Below, piece by piece: positions 12,540-24,700 of a stretch of DNA of 64,000 bases (positions are counted from its first letter, which is position 1; each line of letters opens with the position of its first letter). The DNA is from Riptortus pedestris. Lineage: Eukaryota; Arthropoda; Insecta; Hemiptera; Alydidae. The stretch is from NCBI GenBank assembly GCA_019009955.1, contig CM032232.1:139263001-139327000 (forward strand). The letters are read 5' to 3'. Made by a program: the position numbers and the translations under genes. The notes beneath the pieces were generated by a model that did no database searches, was not told the origin of the DNA, and was given only the letters and a program-made list of their open reading frames with translations.

Positions 12540-12900
12540 GGAATGTCCTCCACACAGGTGCTGTGTAAACTTCCCCATGTCATGGAATATGACACACTGT
12601 TGATCCCTCACCATCTATTCTGTATTTCCCATGTAGTAAGAAGCCTATGTAAACAGGAATAAAAATTTTAGTTGGTTTTGGGTTTAGTGGCTGAGGCACT
12701 TAAAGAAAAAATTGTATGAGTAGAAACGGTGGTTAGAGAAGATTGAAATTAAAAAATCACAAGTAACTTTGTTAATATTCAAGTCAGAGAAGCCATGTAT
12801 AAAACAATAGTTGTAGGAAATTAAAATTCCAACAATATTGATTATATCGAATTTTTCAACCGGACTCATACTCGCCAAGACATATTCAGCCATTGGCTGA
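12540..12900 (+). mobile_element. Old copy of HINE-like family
   Basis: Shows CACACAGGTGCTGTGTAAAC, CTCACCATCTATTCTGTATT, AGAAGCCTATGTAAACAGG, TTAATATTCAAGTCAGAGAA and TTTTTCAACCGGACTCATA, the same block order as the copies at 5770 and 32607. The 3' end is not found. Confidence 0.6.
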
Positions 12901-13145
12901 TATAATCTAGTTTACCATGCACGGGTTAAATACTGAGTGTGGTATTGATCAAATAAAAATTTGCCATTTCTGCATGCTATAGCTGAAGTCCTGCAAAACT
13001 GGAAAGAAATTATTTTACACAAACCCAAGACAATGAATAGATAGAGCAAAAAATGCGCTTTAAAATGATATGTATAGTCACAATATTATAATGCAACTCT
13101 CTTTGAAATTACATAATTTAAAAGATCAATAGAAGAACTTTCTTT

Positions 13146-13643
13146 ACAATCCAGCAAGACCGAAACCCTCCCGCATGGTCTAGGTTCTTGCCAATGGGGC
13201 AAGCAAATGCATATTTCCGACATCATAAGGCACATTCTGAAATTGCTCAACTTTTGAGAATGTATCCCATGGTTGGAAATATATGAAAAAGTCATCAGTA
13301 ATTCATTAGATGGATCTATCAGAAGAGTCAACAGCAATAAAAGAAAAATAAAATAACGGTATAATTAGTGATCCTACAATCAGATTTGAAACAAGCTGTT
13401 GAAGTAAATTTTGAAAAAAATAATTTACACCTCATGCTGTACGTATTTCCAAGAAAAATATCATATACAAAATTGGAGTGTGAAAAGTCTGCTGTTTAGA
13501 TCCAGAGGAATTATACCCAAATCAACTGCACATTATCTGGAAGATCTTGGTGTTAAAAAGGAAGAACTAAGGAAGAAATGTATAAGTACACTTACAGTGT
13601 CCATTAGAATTGTTAACTTCCATTTATACAAGAATAAAGTTTA
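13146..13643 (+). pseudogene. R2-like non-LTR retrotransposon C-terminus, degraded
   Basis: Pieces of three frames read in order as KTETLPHGLGSCQWG, then DGSIRRVN, DPTIRFET, and finally a continuous TYFQEKYHIQNWSV with SRGIIPKSTAHYLEDLGV and FHLYKNK. The motif order (ETLPHxLG, SNRR-like, DPTIRFE, YFQEKY, SRG/ARG) is typical of the C-terminal end of arthropod non-LTR elements usually annotated as R2-type. Several stops and at least two frameshifts break it, and no RT core is present, so this is a dead 5'-truncated copy. Clade assignment is from memory of motifs. Confidence 0.7.
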
Positions 13644-16186
13644 ACTCAAGGTGCTCCCTTAACAACTTCCCTTACAGAGAAATTAAATTTTCATAAGACA
13701 TCAATCAAAATTAGTAAATTTACCTTGAAAAGGCAGATAAGGAGTTTGATCTTTGTTAGGTAACCCCAAAAAAGGGGGCAGCTTACTTTGTTTTTTGTAT
13801 GTGTATAAAAGTGTGTAAACTTTACGAAATAATCTGATTAGTGCACCACACAATTTCCTTGTAATCATATTAAATTGAATAAAAAGGTTTTATCAACTTA
13901 ATTTCAAATTATTTCATTTGAAAGTGATATATGATTTTAAAACGAATAACCACCAACAAGGATATATTAATTTATTTAATTTGTTATAATGTAAATATAT
14001 TGGTTATTCCTTTGATGTATTATTATTTTGTTAGTTCAATAAAAGACTTCTGAAGTTTGAAGTTATATGACGTCTTTGTTACAATGAATCAGATCAAAAA
14101 ATTCCAAAGCTTAATTTATAGATTTTTTCACAATAAATAAAACAGGCCTGTACAATTGTTTTGTATCTCCAATATGTACAGAGAAGTTTACAATTTTTTA
14201 TTTATGCCCTCCACTAAACCCCCCATCCCTCTTAGTCGATTTCGATCAAAAGGGGAGGTGTACAACTAGATGTTACACCAGTCACAAATATGAAACCTCA
14301 ACATTCTAAACCTCGCTGTTTTTGAGTTATGCCAAATGATAACATGACATACATCATGTTGAAAGTAGTCAAAATGTGTTAAGGGAAGGTCAAAACGGAT
14401 AATGAAAACTGAAATTGTTTGAGATTAAAATATATCCTTTATTTCGTATAAGGAAATGCAAAAATATATCGCTGAAAGGACTGTTATACTATGAAAGGAA
14501 TACCTACTATTTAGATCAAGAGGTTTTATGAAGGACTTTCTCATTTGGACTTACTACATCGCAGTCATGTATATAATAAATAAATTGGCATTAAGCTGAT
14601 CCTGTAAATCCTGCTGGGAAATAATTATTATAAAATTCAGATTCTTAGAACTTCTACAAATTTAAAAATAATATTCCAGTATTATCCTGCTGGTGAGACA
14701 AGGAGGCTGCTGACCTTCTACTGGTATCCTCAAAATGAAGACAGCTTAATTTGTTAATCTTTATATTATGTGGGAGTATAGGGTATTTATAGTAAGAAAC
14801 TTCAGTAATGGATAACAGTTTCTATATTTATATGAATTTACATTCCTTTTATCACATTATGTATCGTCTCAAATAATCAGCCAACATTTTTTAACTACCC
14901 GTCAGTCTCGCCTTTACAAATTATGCCAAGAATGAGCTTTGAAATATGTAGTCTAGAATATTATTTATTGTTTAGAGAGCATTTTAAAATGTAGAGGTGG
15001 AGATTTAAATAATTTTTGCTTTTTGTCTCATTCTCGACATTTCAAATTCACAAACTTTAATTATTTAAAACTAATTATAAGTTTATAATAAAATATTTTA
15101 TGGAAATAAAATCATAATACTATTCTAAAATAATATTACATTATATAAGATATAATGAGATCAAATTTCTTAATTAGCTTACACTTAATGGTTCAAAAGT
15201 AAATTTTCTCAGAAAATATCTGTAGGAACTAAAATACACTGCTTTTGTAGTGCAACAGTAGTTTCCCCAGGTTGCTTTAGATAACTTAACACTTTATTAT
15301 TCTAACACAGACGCTATTAACATCAACTACCAATTTGCTCAGCACACTCTTATGCTTCGTTTTGATTAGCTGACAAATCCTATTTTACGCATTTTAATCA
15401 TAGCTTACATAACAAAAAAAAACTAAAAAAAATGACATTCTTCTTTATGACTGATAACATATTAAATTGCATATACGTATATTTTTTGATTTTTTTTTTT
15501 AGTTTTTTTTTTCCACTTTATTTTAAGACAATATAATAATTTGTCGCTTAAAAATATAATTAAGCATCAATTTTACTAAAATCTGCAAACATAGATTCAA
15601 TGACTAGCACATTTAAAACCTGACTCTTTTCGCTTTTATTCAAAGACAAACTTATGAAAATAATAGCAATAGGGGAGATCTGTATACTTTGGGGCATAAT
15701 GGACCTTGGATATTCTGGTCCAGAAAGTATTAAAGTTCTAAGTTTAGTTTCTTGTGGTATTGTGAAGAAGGCTCCACTGTTTGAGTACTCCAAAACTGAT
15801 TTCGATACTCTGTTCAATTTTGCGTCATTTTAGATTTTCTTTTATACAAAAGAAAATAGGCACCAAATCAAAATTCATTTGTTTTTCATTGAATTATTAA
15901 AATATTCTTAAAAGCAAACTGTGATTTGTGTTGCATATGCGCATAGAAAATAATTTTCAAAGTAAATTTGCAAAATATAAACGAACTCAGGCCAAGAAGA
16001 AAATTTAAACAACAGTTTCATAAACAGTAAGCCACCAACATTCATTGACCCTTTGAGAAATTTAATGATTTGACCCATGCTTTTAATTCTGTTTGGACCA
16101 AAAGCCATAATGGTATTGAATTAAAAATTGGTAATTTATCATGGCAGTTACTAAATATTGCCGGAAAACCTATTCAAAAAAAATAC
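13644..16186. other. Intergenic, no supported gene
   Basis: AT-rich. Around 14200-14470 a stretch (CCACTAAACCCC, GTCAAAATGTGTTAAGGG, TCGTATAAGGAAATG) resembles 40000-40270, so it is an interspersed repeat fragment of unknown class. The frame at 15560-15817 (-) has no recognised motif. Homopolymer runs near 15410 and 15495 are mutually inverted. Confidence 0.55.
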
Positions 16187-16190
16187 TTAA

Positions 16191-16527
16191 CACGTTAACT
16201 GCTGTTGTTATTTGCCGATACTAGCCCTGTATGCGGTACATGCCCCTGGGGGCATGCAACTTTTTTTGTAATCTGTTTTTTAACAATACCTAATAGTCGA
16301 AGGAAAAGAGATAATATTAGGTTTTGTTGCTGAATCATTGCAACTAACATCAGTAAATTGACAGTAAAAGCAGGAAGAGGATCAAGTAATATTATATAAT
16401 AAAAAAACTGTATACTTAAAAACAAAGTAATTTGACATATGTACTGAGGTAATGATGTTTTAAAACTGAAACCGCACACACGTTGGGAGCGATGCATGCC
16501 CCGGGGGCATACACAGCATCTAACGTG
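16191..16527. mobile_element. piggyBac-type MITE flanked by TTAA
   Basis: A 337-bp element between TTAA at 16187-16190 and TTAA at 16528-16531. The ends match as inverted repeats: left CACGTTAACTGCTGT, right CACGTTAGATGCTGT on the other strand. Subterminal near-palindromes ATGCCCCTGGGGGCAT and ATGCCCCGGGGGCAT lie at both sides. TTAA duplication is diagnostic of piggyBac-type insertion. There is no transposase frame. Confidence 0.8.
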
Positions 16528-16531
16528 TTAA

Positions 16532-19500
16532 GCTCCGAGCCACAGATGCTATACACATCCTTAACTTGCTAAACAAAAAGGAGATTGACAAATTTCATAA
16601 AGTAAAAACTGCTAAAATTTTAATTAAGAGCCAATCATTATCTAATTTTGAGCCAGGGAGATATAAAAAATGAGATATTTTAACAATTTAATTACATATT
16701 ATTTAAGGGGAAAAATCCATTTACTATCCGCCAGGAGTCGAGCCCTGGCTATCCCGGAATTCAAGTCGATGTTGTAATAGGTACCAGACTAGATATCCTC
16801 GTCTAAAATACCAACTAGATATCCAGGCTATAAGGGTTCACTTCCTGACATGTTTCCACCTTTTATTTAAATTTAAAAAAAATTAGACCTGCCTTAAAAT
16901 CAATAATATTCAGTGATATTTTGAATTTCCCATTAACAAACTTAATCTTTTTTATTAGCCTCAAGCTTAAAAACGAAGCTTGGTTTCAATGCCTCAAAAA
17001 CTCCTTCCATTAGGGATAGGATGGTCAAGCAATCTATTGATAATTATACAGGCAAAATATTCTTAATTTCAGATAGGGTTTCTTCTTCATTTACTACAAT
17101 TTGTGAATATTTGAGTAATTTTGTTGAAATATTTTTTTTTTAAAAATGAGAGATAGTTTGTTACAAATCTCGTATTTAATTAAAGCAAAAGTGGTTTGTG
17201 ACACATCATGGAGGATTAACAATTTTCTATTTGGCATTGCATTGAATTAAATATATATTTCCTTTGTAAGTCTGTTTATACTGATTGATATTAGGTATTG
17301 CCCAAGGCCCAATATTTAGTGACCCAAGTTAAAATGGATACTATTATTATACCTTACGCAATTAATTGTTTTTTTTTTCTTTTTTAATTAATAAAAAGCA
17401 ATGGAGCTAAAATTACTTTCAAAAAATAGCATTGTGTTAATAACATAAAGCATAAAGCATTGGTTCAAAACATCATATTTCTCCTTATTTACATATAATG
17501 CGCATCCTTAAACAAATGATCCCAAGTATAAGGATGTCCCCTTATAGCTATTCATTGATAAGTCCACATGTTGTAGATAAGAAATATTAAATGGATTCCT
17601 TTAGGAGTGGTCAGAATGACATTGTCTGAAAACTATTTTGTCACAGGTATTTCACACTTTATGCTTGGCTTACTGCAACAATAAGTGAGTGGATTGTAGG
17701 GAAAGCTTGGCTTGTGCACCTTTCCTAATTGAGAAAGGATGAAGGTTACTAAATTATTTTGAAATGCGTGGCGAGCCTACACAACTGGGGTCACAGCTTT
17801 TTTTTTTCTTCTTTTTGTTTTTTTTATACATCATGTTCACACTTTTCGCAGTGAATCGATTTCCTTTTCCTTGAATTAGCCAGAGGCAAGGTTACCAGAA
17901 ACAAATATTTATTTTTGAGACCATAATTACTAGTTAAAATGTGCACATAACATTAAATAAGTTCAGAGTGTTAAATCCGCATTTTAGACATTAATAAAAT
18001 TAATTATTATACAATACATAATTGACTGGTATTTTTTTATGTATTAAATCAATTTAACCAATTCTGTTGATTATAATAGCTCCATTTGCTAGAGAAAATC
18101 ACAACTAACCCTCATGCTCAAAGAGTATAAATATTTCTGATGGAATAGATTCCTTATAATCACAACTTGCTAGGAGTACCTTAATAGGGAAAAAATTTAG
18201 TTTAATATTACTATTATTCAACCTTTTTAGGGTGCATTTCATTTAAAATGACAATTTACTTGAAATCATTTGCCTCTAAAGTGCATTAAAAACATTGAGC
18301 TCAACATTGATTTTTAACTTGCAGTTACAGTCCTAATAAATAATTTCCGTATTAGTTAAATTTTAGAGTTTTAGCATTTTTTTCATATTAAGAAAAATAT
18401 GGTGGAAGGTCAACAAAAATGAAAATCTCAAATGATTATTAAAATCATTTCTATTTCTCTACTAGTTTCATTTGCATATGACGCCTCATCAGGAGAAATT
18501 CTAATACAAAAATGCAAGAACTGGTTAAGTAAAGTAAAAATAAGCCAAATTTTCACAACGGAAAAATTTAGTCTAAATTTATTACAAGTGTTACTGTTAA
18601 AAATATAACACGTGAAATACTACTCTAAAAGAAAAATGTTTTATTATTTATTAAAATGATTTCCATAATCCTCTTTTATTATTCGTGTATTGTTATTCTC
18701 AAGTTATTTTTGACTGTTTGCACGTAAAAAAGTCACCAGCTTTGAACGTATTCAGTACAACACTGGATATTTTTAACACTTGTGACAGTTTTTAAAATTT
18801 AATTATTTTTAATTTGGTATCTAAAAATGTTACAACTAGCAGTTTCTCTTCAAAATTTCCCACCCAATGAGAGGTACTTATGATTTTTTTATTCATTTCT
18901 TTAAAACTAAAATTAAAAACTGGGTAAAAGATTTGTTTTATCTTTGTGACAAGAAAATGATCACTTTTGATGAAATTTTCCCTTATTCAAATATAACTTC
19001 CCAAAATCTAATTCGGTTATTTAAAAATTGAGATGCTCCCTGCTTATGGTATGTCGTTAAAGATATATGATAGATAAGGGATTGTTTTGCAAACTACCTA
19101 TGATTTTTAAATATTTTCCAGTTTTGAAGAATAATATTTTCCAGATGAATTCTATTTTCTTTTTTTTTTTTTTAATTTTGGATAATGTGACATTAAAATT
19201 TCACTAAAGATTATAAATTACAAAAAAAAATGTCAAAAATAAATATAAATAGAAATTCAGCATTGAACGAGTTAAAAAATCACGTATCATCTCGAATGTA
19301 ATATTAGATCGTCCATAGTTCATAATTGACAGAATTCGGTTTCACCTTGGTACCCAATCCTAAAAAAAATTAAATAAATATAGTTGAGAAGCTAATAAAG
19401 GTTGTTGTAATACTTATGATAATTTGTGGGTTATGAACTAAAATCCCAACAACTATGGTAGAAAGTCAGAATAATTCTTTTTATTGTAATTGTAAGGTAA

Positions 19501-20181
19501 TGCCCAGCTTGGGCGTTTTTTTTTTTTTGTTTTTTATTATATATTTTTTTGGTTGATTTGTTTTTAATTTGGAATAATTGCACTTAAATTTATTGAACAA
19601 TAATGAAAACCATGTTATAGCCTAAATCTGAGTTTGCCTATTTTCAAGAATGATTTCATCTATTTTAAAGAAACAAAGTTTTATTTTACTTTATTTAATA
19701 TTTCATGATGAGCAGGAATGAGCTTTCATTGAAACCAATAATAAATCCATGCAAAACAGAAAAATACTTTAAATGAATAAATTGTTGCAGGTATAGTGCA
19801 AATTTAAAAGTATAAATTCTTACATTTTACAAAAACCTCACCAAGCTCTGCCCTCCTATTTTATACCGTAGCATTGAATAAATAATTGTAGTTACTGAAA
19901 AAGGAAGAAAGTCTACTCTACCACTAAAAAACATTCTTCAAAGGCATATCCAAAATGATCAATGCTACCAATTGAACATACAAATGATTCTGTAACTAGA
20001 TTATTGATGTAAAGAATTTCTTTGTATTGCCTAGTTGATTAATCACCTACTTCTATTCACTCAAAGTTGCACTGTAAATTAATACTAGTCTAAAACAATC
20101 TCCATTTATACTAAAAAAAAATATACATAAATCTTCATTATAAATGGTAAATTCACAGTGTAGAAATAGTTCCCACCACAG
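16532..20181. other. Intergenic, AT-rich, little recognisable
   Basis: Mostly AT-rich noncoding sequence with T-rich runs (17105, 17370, 17795, 19155, 19520). A tRNA-like remnant may lie at 16730-16800 (-), where a B-box-like GGCTCGACTCC reads, but no cloverleaf can be drawn. No gene is supported. Confidence 0.5.
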
Positions 20182-20187
20182 TTTATT
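20182..20187 (-). terminator. Candidate poly(A) signal of serine protease
   Basis: AATAAA on the minus strand about 285 bases after the stop, followed by a GT-rich stretch (CTGTGGTGGG). The cleavage site is unverified. Confidence 0.45.
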
Positions 20188-20471
20188 TCATATGTTCAAG
20201 GATTGCTATAGACACAAAAATAAGGAATATCTGTTAAGTAAATGAAAAATAGCAACCCCTGAAATATATGTCTTTGAACTACTCCTTAATTCAATTCTTC
20301 AATACACAGTTAAGCACATCACTGTTCATTTCTTTCATGACTGTGGGAAAATTTCCCGAAATGCAGATGATGTGCGCAATGTTTTTTGTGTGTACTGATA
20401 AAATGAAATCACTGAGATAACAAATGGTCATTTTCCCCTGCAGAGTGAGTCGAATTTGTCCAGATATTCTT

Positions 20472-20602
20472 TCAAGCTCCCAGCTTAGTCATGGTATCCC
20501 TTATCCAATGCGTGAAACTTGCAACTCTCGTATAAACACCTGGCCTGTTCTTCTTTGCACATCCATCACCCCACGACACAACTCCTGCCAGCACAAATTT
20601 TC
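20472..20602 (-). CDS. Serine protease terminal exon 7
   Basis: Acceptor CTTTTCAG. Encodes (G)[17 protein letters not shown] and [17 protein letters not shown], ending KLGA then TGA at 20472-20474. VSWG and GVYTRV are the conserved end of the S1 fold. Confidence 0.96.
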
Positions 20603-21358
20603 CTGAAAAGTAAAGAAAGAAAATTGTTTTAACTTCTTAAAATCAATATTATACAAAATAAACAAGAAACTCCAATGTGCATTATCAAATTGATTGTAAC
20701 TAAGAACAAAATCTTTTATTTCATTTGGATCACATAGAAAATGTGATTTTTCAAGTATTATACAAGATATGGATATTGTAAACTCTTTTATTGGGATCAT
20801 AAAATGGTGATGTGCAGTTATATTATTATTAATTATAAATGTCCAATTTTTGCTACAATGGCTAATTGGGATGTGCTATCTACAGGTTACCACCCTTTTC
20901 TAGCCAGGGTGGGACTAAGGATTTTATTTAATAAGCTTCTCACTAAATAAATTCCTATAGCCCAGGCAGGAATCGAACTCTAGATTTACCATGTGAGGTT
21001 ACCAACACTTTAACTCAAATGACTAACCTGAGCCCCTATACAGTGATAAAACAATTACATATAAATAATACAAACATATTTGATAAAAATAATTGATTAG
21101 GAATTAATCTGAAATATTTCTTTAAGACTCATAAATTGTATCAGAAGTTCATTAAACTCCTTGTTTATGCCGTCCATAAATAAAATAAGGTTATTTGCTA
21201 TAATTATTAATTATGAACTATAACTTTCATATTGACTATATTACCAATATTTAGTGAAACAATATTTGGAAATGGAACTAAAGGGTGAAAACAATGCTAA
21301 CCTACGGATCACCCATCCCAATTAACACTAATAACATAAAATGGGTACTTACACACAC

Positions 21359-21424
<66 letters not shown>

Positions 21425-21700
21425 GTGTGTGTGTGTGTGTGTGTGTAGAATCTGCTACTGCTTCTAAGAAAAATATTTTCAAATTATATGGCTTCCATTA
21501 TTTCATTTATGAAAATATATTAAGAGGTATGGTATTTAGTAGTACAACACTTAACATTTCTAGAAAATATTTGACAATATAGAACATTTCTAATTGCTAG
21601 TTCACAAAAATGCATTTTAAAAAAAAAATAGTTACTCTAATCTTAAACCATTTAATTCATTTTGGATGTTTCTTATTTGGCTTTTATAATATAATTTATG

Positions 21701-21759
<59 letters not shown>

Positions 21760-24700
21760 TTTCAAACCCATTATACAAATAAATTTATTTTTAAAATATG
21801 TAATAATCCTAATCACATCATGTAGCTAAGTAACTCAAATAACAGTTTTTTTTTAAAATTTTTATATACAAATAAAAGTGGGAAAGAAAACGTTTCCTAC
21901 ACTGATCAGGACTTAAATTCAGATGTTGGGCTCAGGCTAGCCATATATGAGTTATGGGGTAGGTCTTAATCCCACATTGTAAACCAAGAGTGGCAAGTTC
22001 GAGTTTCGCTTGGGAAATAGGAACTTATTTAGCATTACATAAATTCCTTAGTCTCCTTGTTAAAAAAGTGGCAAACAGTAGATAACCCATCCCAATTATC
22101 CATAGTAGCACAAGGGGATACTTATATATTACATGTTTGTTTTTTTTTTAAACTCAGGTGTCCTGGGCATATAGTCCAGTACTTTACTATTTGAGCCATA
22201 AATATGGGTAACAACTAGTTTGACATATTCCTCTATTGTAATAGCATGATGCCCTCCCCCCCCCCTCCCATCAATCATAGAGGAGTATATTTAATGTTTA
22301 TTTATGGCTTGAAATAGGATACTCCTGCTAAGAGTAGACATTTCTTTTTATTTGTGTTAAAGACTATAAGAATAATACATATATCTGTAATTTATTGAGT
22401 GTTTGGTATGAAGCGCAAAACTTTTCTAGGCAATCAAATTGCACTGAACATTTTGAGTTCTAGTTGAATATGGTAGAATGTAACGTACCATGTTCCTGGC
22501 AGGCGAGTGGGCCACCAGAATCTCCACCACAGGCATCAACCCCTCCCTCGAGGAGACCCGCACAGAGCATGCTATCTAGGATGGATTGGTGCCTTCCGCC
22601 ATATACTTCAGACCCTCTGCACGTTGACTGGGCTAGGAGAGGGACTGATGCTGCACGCAGTGTTGTACTCAGGCTCTCAGCATCACCAGCTAGTAGGAAA
22701 AAAAAATAATAGAGCTGTATTGAAAATGACTAGAGTTCATTAAGAGAACATAGGTATTTTATGCTTTCATTACATGTTTGTTTTGTATATACATTTTTTA
22801 CAAATGTATTCATTTAAATACTTTTTATTTGACAAACTTATATTCTTGCCAATAGTCCATCTGTATGTCACACTTTTATTATATCTTTATAAGTAAACAT
22901 AAATTCATGAAATGAGGTAAGAATGTGGATGATCATTACCTATAATCACAAATATGAAATTCTTCTAATCCTCCACTTGAGGGACATAAATGTGGGAGGG
23001 AAGTGTGCTTTGGGTACATGATAAACTCAGTTCTGTGTTACCATAAGAAATATCTTGCTAAATACTCTTATACTTCAATACTCTTCAAAAATTGCAACAT
23101 TGTAATTTTTAATTTCCAAAACGGTAGCTAGATAGATAGCCAAAGTAGGCAATCTACCTGTGTCACCTCTTCTATACCACCCCTGTGGAAAACTTCACAG
23201 TTAATATTAGTCATTGCACTAAAAATATATATTGGTTTCTCTCATTAGTTTAATTTACTTGTATAATTAATAAATTTACTAAATGAAATATTTTTAGTCT
23301 TTTTACGCCACTCTGGAAAGCAGAGGAAGTTAGTTAAAAAATTCATGTTCATTGTAGGTTTGGGTGGTAATGAGAGCTAGGGGCTATTACACAAGGTTAG
23401 TCTTACCTACTCCTAACAAGCACCTCTAGTGCCAATTACTCAGATAATTTTTTTTAATTTATTTATTAGTATAAATAGTATATATGTTATGTTATATAAG
23501 TACATTATTATTAGTCGTCTTGAACTAGAAAAGATCCATGTTGTATTATTTTTTCTGATTTTGGACTGTTGGAACAATAAACCTTCTGCTTGTATATTAC
23601 CCTCATTGTTATATATTCATTTGTGCCACTATGTATAGTGATTTAAATGAGAATATAACAATATGTACAATTTACATAAACACAGTTTACTCACAAAGTG
23701 CAAGTATTTGACCAAAACGAGCGTTATAGACATTACCGGGCAATGATAACCTATAAGTTTTTACCCCTAAAATCTTAAGAAACAAACAAACATTTACACT
23801 CAACACTCAATATTTTTTTTTTCATTCAATTTCTGTTAGGTCTAAGTAATCAGTGTTTCAAGATAACTATTTATTTTGCAGCAGCACTCAAGGCATCCTT
23901 TTTGAGAAGTCTGAAACAAGAAAGGTTTTTGCAGAGCTTCTCACTGAGAAATCTCTTGAATAAACATACTATATAAATATGCCATCAAAAATTTGTCGTT
24001 TTAATGTACTGACCACTGGAGCAAATATAGGAGTAATTTAAATAAATATATGCTATTAGTTTTCAAATAGCCATCTTAACATAGCTCGTGAGAAGTGTAT
24101 CACACTCACTCTGATTAAAAAATTTGTTTGTTTGAATTGTTAAAAAATATTTGTAATAAACATACGTTGCTGAGCTCCCCAGCCAGTTACTGTACACCAC
24201 TGTCCTTCCAAATCTGGCTGCAGTTCGTCAGGAAGACAAATTGGCTGGACATAATTGTTGAAGTTGATTCCACCTTCATTTCCAAATTTCACTTTTATCA
24301 GAGCAATATCATTACTATGAGGCCCATCTGAAATGGAAGAGAATAGCAATTAATAAAGTAAAACATAAATCTGTCATATTGCCTAACTATGCTGACTGTA
24401 ATATCTGAAGATCTTTTATGGTCCTTATCCTATTTATTTTTATACGATGAATGCGAACCAACCTTTTCTGAATTCAGGATGAATTACAACTCTTTCTGGC
24501 TTGTATGATCGCTCATGGCGATCCTTGCTCTTGAGATTGTGCTTCCCCAAGACGAGCCTCATGCTCGATGGAGTATCGAGGTTAGTGATGCAGTGCGCAG
24601 CCGTCAGGACTATGGACGAACCGACAACAGCTCCTCCGCAGTGATGTTTGTACTTCCCCTCAGACCACGCCTGGATTTCCACCTTCAAACAATCAAAACT

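Larger units (their letters stand above)
8781..13145. other. Intergenic region with repeat remnants
   Basis: AT-rich spacer downstream of arginine kinase. It contains diverged HINE-like fragments (9987-10229, 12540-12900), SINE copies (10253-10449, 11565-11702) and a 14-bp-arm perfect hairpin at 11246-11282. Between these no gene can be supported. Confidence 0.6.
20603..22488 (-). other. Serine protease intron 6: SINEs and microsatellites
   Basis: 1.9-kb intron with two SINE copies in opposite orientation (20819-21037 and 21928-22130), a (TA)n/(TG)n compound tract at 21353-21446, a second (TA)n tract at 21705-21759 and a C-run near 22255. No further coding sequence. Confidence 0.75.

Noticed and set aside
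15560..15817. 85-codon minus-strand frame in the intergenic spacer
   Set aside because: No motif or neighbouring exon signals; length is plausible by chance in this composition.
16730..16800. Possible tRNA gene with a B-box-like GGCTCGACTCC
   Set aside because: I could not draw a cloverleaf or find a matching acceptor stem; at most a tRNA-derived remnant.
22464..22743. Plus-strand frames over protease exon 6
   Set aside because: Antisense shadows of a conserved GDSGGP exon with correct splice sites on the minus strand.
24128..24349. Plus-strand frame over protease exon 5
   Set aside because: Shadow of the minus-strand exon encoding NDIALI and QPICLP.
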